Positions 8,784 to 16,645 of a DNA stretch of 38,001 nucleotides are shown here, one piece after another. Below the pieces are notes generated by a model. It was not told the DNA's origin. It ran no database searches and saw only the letters and a program-made list of their open reading frames with translations. Within the stretch, counting starts at the first letter, position 1. Each line of letters starts with the position of its first letter. The stretch spans positions 1 to 38,001 of the forward strand of contig NZ_MUBM01000032.1 of the NCBI RefSeq assembly GCF_002154505.1, given 5' to 3'. The DNA is from Streptomyces carpinensis. GTDB lineage: Bacteria > Actinomycetota > Actinomycetes > Streptomycetales > Streptomycetaceae. The translations under genes and the position numbers were made by a program.

Positions 8784-10340
8784 TCACGCCGCCTCCGTGC
8801 GGCCGGCGGCCATTCCGGCCGCGTCCAGCAGGGCCGTGCCGACGATGAGGTCGGCTCCGCCGAACTCCGGGTCGTCCAGCTCGGTGCCGTCGTCCACGGC
8901 GAACAGCAGCTTCTCCTCGCCCTGCCGGTAGGCGGTGCCGACCGGCGGGCTGGCCGCGTGGACGGCCAGCAGGGCGACGAGGTACGGCAGATCGGCGTCC
9001 TTGCGGCGCGCCTCGGCGAGCAGGCCGGACAGCCTTCGCGGTGCGTCGGCCGGCAGGTCCAGCAACTCCGTGGCGGCCGCCAGTTGCTCCTCGCTGAACC
9101 GGCTGTCGTCCGGGGTGGCGATCAGGTCGGGCTCGGGCATCTCCGCGCCGAGGTGCTCCCGCTCCACGGGCGGGGTGAGCAGTATGTCCACGAGGTCGCC
9201 GACCCGGACGGACATCGGCGTGCGCAGCCCGGTGCCGTGCGCGAAGAAGGCGTCCGTGACCCGGATCGCCTGCTCCAGGGGCAGCGGAAGGGTCGGCGCG
9301 AGCAGGTGGCCGTAGAGGTCCGTCCCGGAGGCGGTCAGGGGGGTGGCGAAGGCCTGCCGGTCCTGCTCGGCGCGGAAGAGGGGGCCGGCCTCCAGCAGCC
9401 GGGACTGAAGCTGTGTGTGCCTGCGGATGCAGTCCTTGACGATGTCGACGAGCTCGGCGGCGCGCCGCTTGTGCTCGGGCTCCTCGCTCTCGTCGCGCGC
9501 CTTGCGGATGTTGGTCAGGATCGCGTTCTCGTGCCGGTAGCGGTCGGCGACGTGGTCCAGGGCCTCGGCGATCATGTCCGGCACGGCGCGCAGCCAGTCC
9601 ACCGCGCGGACGTTGCGCCGGGTGGCCTCCAGGGCCCGGCGCAGGGTCTCGGAGTACTGCACGGTCCGGTAGCGGGCCTGCTCGGCGGCGAGCTGGGCGT
9701 CGGCGAGGCGGCCGCGGCTGATGAGCACCTCCAGCTTGACCTCGGCGGCGATCTGCGCGCTGGTGACGTCGGTGTCGAGGGCGCCCACGAGGACGTTGAC
9801 CGCCTCGTCCGTGGTGCGCAGGTAGACGGTGCCGCCGGGTCCGGGAACCTCCTCGATCAGCTTGAAGTCGTAGTCCCGGCGCACGTACGTGCCGTCGGGC
9901 GCGAACGTGCCGTAGACCGCGCGGAAGCCGCGGTCGACGCTGCCGACGTTGATCAGGTTCTCCAGCACCCAGCGGGCCACCCGTTCGTGCTCGGCGGCCG
10001 GGCGCTGCGGGGCCTGGGCGGCGACGCGCGGGAGGAGCCGGGACACGATCTGCTCGTGGTCGGCGCCGGTGTCGAAGTCCATGTTGAGGGTGACGAGGTC
10101 GATGGCAGCGAGCGCGACCTCGGCCATGCCGTACACCGAGTACTCGCCCGCGAGGTTCGCCTTGCGCGCGTCGAGGTCGTGCAGCGGCGCGGTGCAGGCG
10201 AGCGCGCGCAGCCGCCGCGCCAGTCCCTCGTCGGCGGCCGGGCCCATGGCGGGGCGCGGCCCCGCGCTGAGCTGGGGCGGAACGCTGTCCGTCGATGCAG
10301 GCGAAGTCACGGTGCACAGACTAGGTCCTCGGTCTGACAT
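8784..10340 (-). CDS. Kleisin-like subunit (JetA/MksF-like)
   Basis: A 518-residue, largely helical protein, first gene of the SMC-type operon. It has an N-terminal segment (about residues 40-200) containing YSVYGMAEVALAAIDLVT and VYLRTTDEAVNVLVGAL that looks like a helical/winged-helix region. A long central helical bundle follows (about 200-330), with DYIAEV-like charged helices and the stretch ENAILTNIRKARDE. A C-terminal domain ends the protein. This resembles the MukF/MksF/JetA kleisin plan. The start is uncertain: ATG 10340 has only a weak ribosome site, and an in-frame GTG at 10310 is an alternative. The gap to the next gene is 136 bases and contains a small hairpin. The upstream GntR gene lies on the same strand 72 bases away. 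Confidence 0.65.
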   Translation of the reverse strand: MSDRGPSLCTVTSPASTDSVPPQLSAGPRPAMGPAADEGLARRLRALACTAPLHDLDARKANLAGEYSVYGMAEVALAAIDLVTLNMDFDTGADHEQIVSRLLPRVAAQAPQRPAAEHERVARWVLENLINVGSVDRGFRAVYGTFAPDGTYVRRDYDFKLIEEVPGPGGTVYLRTTDEAVNVLVGALDTDVTSAQIAAEVKLEVLISRGRLADAQLAAEQARYRTVQYSETLRRALEATRRNVRAVDWLRAVPDMIAEALDHVADRYRHENAILTNIRKARDESEEPEHKRRAAELVDIVKDCIRRHTQLQSRLLEAGPLFRAEQDRQAFATPLTASGTDLYGHLLAPTLPLPLEQAIRVTDAFFAHGTGLRTPMSVRVGDLVDILLTPPVEREHLGAEMPEPDLIATPDDSRFSEEQLAAATELLDLPADAPRRLSGLLAEARRKDADLPYLVALLAVHAASPPVGTAYRQGEEKLLFAVDDGTELDDPEFGGADLIVGTALLDAAGMAAGRTEAA

Positions 10341-10412
10341 CGACCCAAACGGCGCAGACGCACCCCCGGTGCCACCGCGGTCGCGTCCGGCGCGAGGGAC
10401 CCTCGCTGCCGG

Positions 10413-11108
10413 CTACACGTCCTCGCCGACGCGTCGCCGGTACACCTCCACCACCCTCTCCAGAGAGTCGTCGAGGTAGACCGCGAGCAGCTTCTCCGCA
10501 TCGTCCCGGTCGCCGGCCTGGAGGGCCTGGAGGAGCTGCTGGTTGCGGACGAGGTAGGGCTCGTGGAGCCGCCGCGGGTCGTCCACGACGTGGAAGGCGA
10601 GGCGCAGTTCCGCGAAGACGCTGCGCATGAGCTCGTCGGTGCGGTCGCTGCCGGCGAGCGCCACCAGTTCGCGGTGGAAGTGGATGTTGGCCGTGCCCAG
10701 CTCTTTCCAGTCGCCTTCGCGGGCGGCCCGCCGCCCTTCGGCGACGGCTTCGGCGAGTCCGTCCAGCGCGTACGGCGCCTCGCCCAGACCCCGCACGACG
10801 GCGCACTCGACGAGGCGGCGGGTGCGGTAGATGTCCTCGACGTCCTCGACGGTCAGCACCCGTACGAAGACACCGCGGTTCAACTCGTGGACGAGCAGCC
10901 GCTCGTGCGTCAGCAGCCGGAACGCCTCGCGCAGAGTGTTGCGCGAGACGCCGAGCGCGCCGCCGATGCTGTCCTCCGACAGCCGGGTGCCGGGCGGGAA
11001 GTACCCCTCGGCGATACGGCTTCTGAGGATGTCCGAGACGCGCTCGGCTGTGCTGGTTCGGCCCAGCAGGGCGCGGTCGTCTTCCAGTCCCCTCAGCTGC
11101 TCTGCCAT
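10413..11108 (-). CDS. GntR/FCD-family transcriptional regulator
   Basis: A 231-residue regulator starting at ATG 11108. The N-terminal winged helix-turn-helix is at about residues 19-87, with AEGYFPPGTRLSEDSIGGAL followed by GVSRNTLREAFRLL, the usual GntR recognition region. The C-terminal domain (about 95-222) is all helical, of the FCD (FadR C-terminal) type, and carries a histidine in NIHFHREL that belongs to the metal/ligand site of this family. It is divergent from the MFS, DUF1445 and PxpABC genes. FCD regulators usually respond to a small carboxylate, so it very likely represses that cassette, with a 5-oxoproline-related compound as plausible inducer (inference). A candidate operator is at 11158-11174. 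Confidence 0.9.
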   Translation of the reverse strand: MAEQLRGLEDDRALLGRTSTAERVSDILRSRIAEGYFPPGTRLSEDSIGGALGVSRNTLREAFRLLTHERLLVHELNRGVFVRVLTVEDVEDIYRTRRLVECAVVRGLGEAPYALDGLAEAVAEGRRAAREGDWKELGTANIHFHRELVALAGSDRTDELMRSVFAELRLAFHVVDDPRRLHEPYLVRNQQLLQALQAGDRDDAEKLLAVYLDDSLERVVEVYRRRVGEDV

Positions 11109-11152
11109 GCCCGGAATTCAACCGCAGACACGAGGACGAAACAACAGGGGTA

Positions 11153-11182
11153 TTGAAGGATCGTTCAACGATCCTCTACCTT
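11153..11182 (+). promoter_or_regulatory. Probable promoter of the oxoproline cassette
   Basis: TTGAAG (11153-11158) and TACCTT (11177-11182) are separated by 18 bases, an acceptable Streptomyces housekeeping promoter. The spacer contains the palindrome at 11158-11174, so a bound regulator would occlude polymerase. Confidence 0.45.
11158..11174. promoter_or_regulatory. Candidate GntR operator, 17-bp perfect palindrome
   Basis: GGATCGTTCAACGATCC has two perfect eight-base arms around one central base. The core GTT-C-AAC fits the general GT-N-AC half-site pattern of FadR/FCD-type GntR sites. It lies between the divergent regulator and the transporter gene. Confidence 0.6.
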
Positions 11183-11290
11183 GCTGCACACGGCGCCGCC
11201 CCGTGCCCCCACCGGGACAGCCGGTGCCGCCGCTTCCGCACGGCACTGCTCACTGATCAGCACCCTCCGTCCCTCAACTGCGAGGTGCCC

Positions 11291-12610
11291 ATGAGCACGA
11301 CTCCTCCACCGCGGGCCCTGACCCCAGGCAAGCGCTCCCGACGTGGTGAACGCACCGCGGACGATGGCGCGTTGGGCTGGCTGCGGGCTCTGGACCCGCG
11401 CGGCCGGCGCGCCTTCGCGGGCGCGTTCGGCGGCTATGCGCTGGACTCGTACGACTACTTCACGCTGCCGCTGAGCATGGTCGCGCTGGCCGCGTACTTC
11501 GGTCTGGACAGCGGGCGGACGGGCCTGTTCACCACCGTCACCCTGGTCGTGTCCGCGATCGGCGGCGCCGTCGCGGGCGTGATCGCGGACCGGGTCGGCA
11601 GGGTCCGCGCGCTGATGATCACGGTGATCACCTACGCGGTGTTCACCGTCGCCTGCGGTTTCGCCCCCACCTTCGAGACGCTGCTGGTCTTCCGCGCCCT
11701 GCAGGGCCTCGGATTCGGCGGCGAGTGGGCGGTCGGCGCGATCCTGGTCGCCGAGTACGCGAGCGCGAAGCACCGGGGACGCACGCTCGGCGCGGTCCAG
11801 AGCTCCTGGGCGGTCGGCTGGGCGCTGGCCGCGGTCGTGTACACGCTGGTGTTCTCCGTCGCCGGCGACGACCTGGCCTGGCGCGTGATGTTCTGGACGG
11901 GCGCGCTGCCCGCGCTGCTGGTGGTGTGGCTGCGACGCCGGGTGCACGACGCGCCGGAGGCGATGGCGGTCCGCGAACAGAGCGCGCGGAAGGGCTCGTT
12001 CACAGCCATCTTCGAGCCGGGCACGGCCGCCTCACCGGGACTGCTGCGCACCACGGTCTTCGCGGGCCTGCTCTCCACCGGCGTCCAGGGCGGCTACTAC
12101 ACGCTGGCCACCTGGGTGCCGACGTACCTGAAGACGGAGCGGGGCCTGTCGGTCGTCGGCACCGGCTCGTACCTGACGTTCCTGATCTCCGGTGCCTTCG
12201 TCGGCTACCTGACGGGCGGTCACCTCACCGACCGGCTGGGCCGGCGGCGCAACATCTGGCTGTTCTCCCTGCTGTCGGCACTGTGCATCGTGGCCTACGC
12301 GAACATCCCGACCGGCGCCGACACCCTGCTGCTGGTGCTGGGCTTCCCGCTCGGTTTCTGCATGTCGGCGATCTTCAGCGGCTTCGGCTCCTACCTGAGC
12401 GAGCTGTACCCGACGGCGGTGCGCGGCACCGGTCAGGGCTTCACGTACAACACCGGCCGTGCCGTGGGGGCCGTCTTCCCCACCCTGGTGGGCTTCCTGG
12501 CCGACAGCTGGGGCGTGGGCGGGGCGCTGGTCTTCGGCGCGATCGGCTACGGCATCGCGGCTCTCGCGCTGCTGGGACTGCCCGAGACGCGCGGGAAGGA
12601 GCTGGCGTGA
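11291..12610 (+). CDS. MFS transporter, probable organic-acid/5-oxoproline importer
   Basis: A 439-residue major facilitator protein. The start at ATG 11291 follows GAGG six bases upstream and gives the N-terminus [19 protein letters not shown]. About twelve hydrophobic helices are evident. The loop motif [12 protein letters not shown] between helices 2 and 3 and the second-half copy [14 protein letters not shown] are the MFS signature. The segment [20 protein letters not shown] resembles the metabolite:H+ symporter and sialate/lactate-type carriers. Its stop overlaps the start of the DUF1445 gene (GTGA). Being first in a cassette with 5-oxoprolinase genes, it probably brings in the substrate of that pathway, which is inference from position. 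Confidence 0.85.
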   Translation: MSTTPPPRALTPGKRSRRGERTADDGALGWLRALDPRGRRAFAGAFGGYALDSYDYFTLPLSMVALAAYFGLDSGRTGLFTTVTLVVSAIGGAVAGVIADRVGRVRALMITVITYAVFTVACGFAPTFETLLVFRALQGLGFGGEWAVGAILVAEYASAKHRGRTLGAVQSSWAVGWALAAVVYTLVFSVAGDDLAWRVMFWTGALPALLVVWLRRRVHDAPEAMAVREQSARKGSFTAIFEPGTAASPGLLRTTVFAGLLSTGVQGGYYTLATWVPTYLKTERGLSVVGTGSYLTFLISGAFVGYLTGGHLTDRLGRRRNIWLFSLLSALCIVAYANIPTGADTLLLVLGFPLGFCMSAIFSGFGSYLSELYPTAVRGTGQGFTYNTGRAVGAVFPTLVGFLADSWGVGGALVFGAIGYGIAALALLGLPETRGKELA

Positions 12611-13488
12611 GCCGCACGGACACCACCGGGACCGCACAGGCCCCGGGCACCACGGACCGTCACCTGCCGGCCGGGGCCGGGGACCGCCCTGTGGTCCTCG
12701 TCGACGAGCACGCGCACGCGTGGACCCCGCATGCGGCCCGGGAACGCTTCCGGGACGGGCTGGCGGGCCCCACGGCCGGGGTCGCCGCGGGCCACACCCA
12801 GGTCAACATGATCTCGGTCCCCGCCGACTGGGCGTACGAGATGCTGCTGTTCTGCCAGCGCAACCCGAAGCCCTGCCCCGTCCTGGACGTCACCGACGCC
12901 GGTTCCTTCTCGACCGTCCTCGCCGACGGCGCGGACCTGCGCACCGACCTGCCGCGCTACCGGGTGTGGCGGGACGGCGAGCTGGTGGACGAGCCGACGG
13001 ACGTGCGCGGCCACTGGCGCGGGGACCTGGTGACGTTCCTGATCGGCTGCAGCTTCACCTTCGAGTGGGCACTGACGTCCGCGGGCGTCCCGATCCGCCA
13101 CATCGAGCAGGGCCGCAACGTCCCCATGTACGTGACGAGCCGGCAGTGCCGGCCGGCGGGGCGGCTGCACGGCCCCATGGTCGTGTCCATGCGTCCGGTG
13201 CCGCCGCGCCACCTGCCGGCGGCCATCCGCGAGAGCGGACTGCTCCCCGCGGTGCACGGCAGCCCCGTTCACTGCGGCGATCCGGCGGCTCTGGGCATCG
13301 CGGACCTCGGCCGGCCCGACTTCGGCGACCCGGTGGTGGCCGAGCCGGACGACATCCCGGTGTTCTGGGCCTGCGGGGTGACCCCGCAGGCGGCGGTGAT
13401 GGCATCCAGGCCGCCGTTCGCCATCACCCACGCACCGGGGCAGATGTTCCTGACCGACGCCCGCGACGAGCAGTACCGCGTGGCCTGA
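12607..13488 (+). CDS. DUF1445 putative hydro-lyase / D-glutamate cyclase-like protein
   Basis: A 293-residue protein starting at GTG 12607, which overlaps the transporter stop. After a 35-residue lead it shows the conserved features of the DUF1445 family: [42 protein letters not shown] and the C-terminal [14 protein letters not shown]. The length is typical. The mammalian relative is D-glutamate cyclase, which interconverts D-glutamate and 5-oxo-D-proline, and bacterial members commonly neighbour 5-oxoprolinase genes. Here the gene sits between a transporter and pxpA, consistent with 5-oxoproline or D-glutamate metabolism. The bacterial enzyme activity is not established by sequence alone. 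Confidence 0.85.
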   Translation: MSRTDTTGTAQAPGTTDRHLPAGAGDRPVVLVDEHAHAWTPHAARERFRDGLAGPTAGVAAGHTQVNMISVPADWAYEMLLFCQRNPKPCPVLDVTDAGSFSTVLADGADLRTDLPRYRVWRDGELVDEPTDVRGHWRGDLVTFLIGCSFTFEWALTSAGVPIRHIEQGRNVPMYVTSRQCRPAGRLHGPMVVSMRPVPPRHLPAAIRESGLLPAVHGSPVHCGDPAALGIADLGRPDFGDPVVAEPDDIPVFWACGVTPQAAVMASRPPFAITHAPGQMFLTDARDEQYRVA

Positions 13489-13507
13489 GGAGAGACACGA
13501 AGACCCC

Positions 13508-14302
13508 ATGACCTCCACCTCGACGCCCCTCTCGATCGATCTGAACGCCGACCTCGGCGAGGGCTTCGGCCGCTGGCGGCTGACCGACGACGAACAGCTG
13601 CTGTCCGTCGTCACCAGCGCCAACGTGGCCTGCGGGTTCCACGCCGGGGACCCGGTCACCATGCGGCGGGTGTGCGAACTGGCCTCCGCGCGCGGGGTGC
13701 GGATCGGCGCGCAGGTCTCCTACCGGGACCTGGCCGGGTTCGGGCGGCGCGCGATGGACGTGCCGCCCGCCGAACTGGCCGCCGAGGTCGCCTACCAGAT
13801 CGGCGCCCTGGAGGTCTTCGCGCGCGCGGCGGGCACTCGGGTGTCGTACGTCAAGCCGCACGGCGCCCTGTACAACCGGGTCGTGCGCGACGAGGAGCAG
13901 GCGGGCGCGGTCGTCGAGGGAGTGCTGCTCGCCGACGCCGCGCTGCCGGTGCTCGGCCTGCCCGGCTCGCGCCTGCTGGAGCTGGCCGGGAAGGCCGGAC
14001 TCGGCACGGTCGCCGAGGCGTTCGCGGACCGCGCCTACACCGACGAGGGCACGCTCGTGCCGCGCGACCGGGACGGGGCGGTGGTCACCGACCCGGTGAG
14101 GGTCGTGGAGCGGTCGGTGGGCCTCGCCCGCTTCGGAACGGTCGACTCGCGCACGGGGTCGGTCGTCGAGGTGCGGGCCCGCTCGTTGTCCTGCACGTGG
14201 ACACCCCGGGCGCGGTGGAGCTGGCCCGGCGGGTCCGCGACCGGCTGGTGGCGTCGGGTGTGCGGGTGGAGGCCTTCGTATGAGGACGCTGCGGGTCGGT
14301 GA
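13508..14302 (+). CDS. pxpA: 5-oxoprolinase subunit A (LamB/YcsF), 3' end frameshifted
   Basis: PxpA, with PxpB and PxpC, hydrolyses 5-oxo-L-proline to glutamate with ATP. Family motifs are clear: DLNADLGEGFGRW (about residues 10-22), ANVACGFHAGDP (about 38-49) and VKPHGALYN (about 117-125). Up to residue 227 the frame is normal. After SL at about 14186 the family's C-terminus continues only in the next frame, where LHVDTPGAVELARRVRD reads to a TGA at 14281-14283 that overlaps the pxpB ATG. Read literally, the ORF instead runs 37 unrelated residues to 14302. One missing base near 14186-14190 explains this and would restore a 258-residue protein. It may be a sequencing error or a true inactivating mutation. 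The ATG is preceded by GAGGAG with a rather long spacer. Confidence 0.85.
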   Translation: MTSTSTPLSIDLNADLGEGFGRWRLTDDEQLLSVVTSANVACGFHAGDPVTMRRVCELASARGVRIGAQVSYRDLAGFGRRAMDVPPAELAAEVAYQIGALEVFARAAGTRVSYVKPHGALYNRVVRDEEQAGAVVEGVLLADAALPVLGLPGSRLLELAGKAGLGTVAEAFADRAYTDEGTLVPRDRDGAVVTDPVRVVERSVGLARFGTVDSRTGSVVEVRARSLSCTWTPRARWSWPGGSATGWWRRVCGWRPSYEDAAGR

Positions 14303-14897
14303 CGACGCGCTGCTCGTCGAGGTCTCCTGCGGCGAGGAGGCCGAGGCCCTGCACTCCGAGTTGGCGCGCCGCCCCGCCGAGGGCCTGCTGACCGTCCGTG
14401 AGCTCGTGCCGGCGGCCCGTACGGTGCTGCTCGACGGCCTGGACGACCCGGACCGCTTCGCCGCCGAACTCACGGCCTCTCGGACACCGCCGGCACCCCC
14501 GCGTCCGTCCGAGGTCGTCGAGATCCCCGTGCGCTACGACGGCCCCGACCTCCCGGCCGTCGCCGCGCTCTGGGACGTCACCGAACAGGAGGTCGCCCGC
14601 CTCCACGCGACCACCGGGTTCCGGGTGGCCTTCTGCGGATTCGCGCCTGGATTCGGCTACCTCACCGGTCTGCCCGCGCGGTACCACGTCCCGCGCCGGT
14701 CCACCCCGCGCACCGCCGTGCCCGCCGGGTCCGTGGCGCTGGCGGGCCCGTACACCGGCGTGTACCCGCGTCCGTCGCCGGGCGGCCGGCAGCTGATCGG
14801 CACGACCGACGCGGTGCTGTGGGACCACGCGCGCGTGCCGGCCGCGCTGCTGTCGCCGGGCGCGTCCGTGCGCTTCGTACCGGTGGGTGCCGTATGA
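14280..14897 (+). CDS. pxpB: 5-oxoprolinase subunit B (KipI family)
   Basis: A 205-residue protein of the PxpB/KipI family, starting at ATG 14280, which overlaps the natural pxpA stop by four bases. The diagnostic run is FCGFAPGFGYLTGLP (about residues 121-135), followed by VPRRSTPRTAVPAGSVALAG and YPRPSPGGRQLIGTT, which are strongly conserved in this family. It forms the PxpBC part of the ATP-dependent 5-oxoprolinase. Its stop overlaps the pxpC start, so the three subunits are translationally coupled. Nothing unusual is seen in length or codon use. Confidence 0.93.
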   Translation: MRTLRVGDDALLVEVSCGEEAEALHSELARRPAEGLLTVRELVPAARTVLLDGLDDPDRFAAELTASRTPPAPPRPSEVVEIPVRYDGPDLPAVAALWDVTEQEVARLHATTGFRVAFCGFAPGFGYLTGLPARYHVPRRSTPRTAVPAGSVALAGPYTGVYPRPSPGGRQLIGTTDAVLWDHARVPAALLSPGASVRFVPVGAV

Positions 14898-15763
14898 CCG
14901 ACCGCGCGCTCGCCGTCGTACGGGCCGGGGCGCTGACCACCGTGCAGGACCAGGGGCGCCCCGGGCACGCCCACCTCGGCGTGCCGCGCTCCGGCGCCCT
15001 GGACGCGCCGACGGCGGCGCTCGTCAACCGGTTGGTCGGCAATCCACCCGGAGCGGCCGTGCTGGAGACCACCCTCGACGGCTGTTCCCTGCGGCCCCGT
15101 TCGGCGGTCACCGTGGCGGTCGGAGGGGCGCCGTGCTCCGTCTCGGTGGACGGTCGCCCGGCCGCCTGGGGAGCGCCTGTGCGGGTCCCCGCGGGGGCAC
15201 TGCTCGACGTGGGCGCGGCGGTCCGGGGCGTACGCGGCTACGTCGCCGTCTCCGGCGGCATCGCTGTCGAGCCGGTGCTCGGCAGCCGCTCCACCGACCT
15301 GCTGTCCGGGCTCGGCCCCGCGCCGCTCACTGACGGCACGGTGCTTCCCCTGGGCCGACCGGGCGGGCTGCACGCGCGCGTGGACGTCGCTCCGCAGCCG
15401 CGGCCGCCGGCCGAACTGGTCCTCCGCGTGGTCCTCGGGCCGCGCGAGGACTGGTTCACTCCCCGGGCGCAGGCCGTGTTCACCTCGCGCACCTACCGTG
15501 TGTCGTCCGCGAGCAACCGCATCGGACTGCGGACGCGGGGGCCCGTCCTCGAGAGGGCCCGCTCCGGCGAACTTCTCAGCGAGGGCATGGTCCTGGGCGC
15601 CGTCCAGGTCCCGCCGGACGGCCGCCCGGTGGTCTTCCTGGCCGACCACCCGACCACCGGGGGCTACCCGGTGATCGGCGTCGTGCGTGCCGCCGACCTC
15701 CCGGCCGCGGCCCAGGCGGCACCGGGCACACCGGTCCGTTTCATCCCCGTGCGACGCCGCTGA
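14894..15763 (+). CDS. pxpC: 5-oxoprolinase subunit C (KipA/biotin-dependent carboxyltransferase-like)
   Basis: A 289-residue protein starting at ATG 14894, overlapping the pxpB stop (ATGA). It begins ALAVVRAGALTTVQDQGRPG, followed by HLGVPRSGALD and NPPGAAVLETTLDG. Further on it has RGYVAVSGGI, LGSRSTDLLSGLG, the RTYRVSSASNRIGLR segment and LADHPTTGGYPVIG: all hallmarks of the PxpC/KipA family. It completes the 5-oxoprolinase. It is the last gene of the cassette and converges with the SGNH hydrolase gene only 27 bases away, with no evident hairpin terminator between them. Confidence 0.93.
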   Translation: MTDRALAVVRAGALTTVQDQGRPGHAHLGVPRSGALDAPTAALVNRLVGNPPGAAVLETTLDGCSLRPRSAVTVAVGGAPCSVSVDGRPAAWGAPVRVPAGALLDVGAAVRGVRGYVAVSGGIAVEPVLGSRSTDLLSGLGPAPLTDGTVLPLGRPGGLHARVDVAPQPRPPAELVLRVVLGPREDWFTPRAQAVFTSRTYRVSSASNRIGLRTRGPVLERARSGELLSEGMVLGAVQVPPDGRPVVFLADHPTTGGYPVIGVVRAADLPAAAQAAPGTPVRFIPVRRR

Positions 15764-15790
15764 GCCCTCGCCTCCCCGGTGGCTCGCCTC

Positions 15791-16645
15791 TCACGCCACC
15801 TCCGCTTCCGCTGCCTGTGCCACCGGCAGGGCGGCCAGGGCCGCCGACACCGCCGCCGAGGCGCGCAGGTCGAGCCGGGAGCCGGCGCCGCAGGCACGGT
15901 GGCACACTTCCTCGGCCGCCAGGGTGAGCAGCTGTGGCAGCAGGTCGGTGCAGCGGCGGGCCACCCAACCCGTGCCCGCGGTGGCCAGCCACCACAGACT
16001 CTCCGACCTGCTCGGAGCCGGGAACTCGGGCTCCGGCGACGGCGCGGCGCCGGACGCCAGTCCCGCCCCGGCCAGCAGCCCGTGGAAGCGGAGGGCGAAC
16101 TGCCGGTGCCCGCGCTCGCCGGGGTGCAGCCGGTCCGCGCTCCACATCGCCCGGTCGGTGAGCCACTCCCCCTCGCTGGCATGCAAGTGGACGGCACCGT
16201 ACCGGTCGCTCAGCTCGTGCACGACGGTGTTGACCGCCCGCTGCCGGCGGGCCAGCGGGTGGGCGAGCGCGCCCGGCAGGCCCAGCATGTTCCCGGGGTC
16301 GGGCAGGCAGGCGGTGAGCACGACGGCGCCCTGACCGGTGCAGGCCGCGTACACCCGGTCGAGCCGGTCGGCCACGGCGTGGATGTCGAAGGTGCAGCGC
16401 AGCACGTCGTTGACGCCGACGACCACGGACACGAGGTCGGGCCGCAGCGCCAGGGCGGCCGGGGTCTGCCGTTCCAGCACGTCCCGGGTCTGCGCCCCGC
16501 GGACGGCGAGGTTGGTGAACTCCACGGGCTCCTCGGCGAGCCCGCCGGCCAGCAGCGCGGCCCAGCCGCGCAGTCCGCGCCGCGCGGGATCGCCCACACC
16601 TTCGGTCAGCGAGTCACCGAGGGCGACGAAGCGGACGGGCCTCAT
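15791..16645 (-). CDS. SGNH/GDSL-family hydrolase
   Basis: A 284-residue protein. The block I motif FVALGDSLTEGVGDP (about residues 5-19) carries the nucleophilic serine. Block II has the glycine in NLAVRGAQT, block III is VVVGVNDVLRC with the oxyanion Asn, and block V is SADRLHPGERGH with the catalytic Asp and His. No signal peptide is seen, so it is probably cytoplasmic. The C-terminal 90 residues form a separate helical tail with three cysteines. The start ATG overlaps the stop of the upstream glycosyltransferase gene by four bases, which argues that it de-acylates a product of the two glycosyltransferases. The substrate is unknown. Confidence 0.85.
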   Translation of the reverse strand: MRPVRFVALGDSLTEGVGDPARRGLRGWAALLAGGLAEEPVEFTNLAVRGAQTRDVLERQTPAALALRPDLVSVVVGVNDVLRCTFDIHAVADRLDRVYAACTGQGAVVLTACLPDPGNMLGLPGALAHPLARRQRAVNTVVHELSDRYGAVHLHASEGEWLTDRAMWSADRLHPGERGHRQFALRFHGLLAGAGLASGAAPSPEPEFPAPSRSESLWWLATAGTGWVARRCTDLLPQLLTLAAEEVCHRACGAGSRLDLRASAAVSAALAALPVAQAAEAEVA

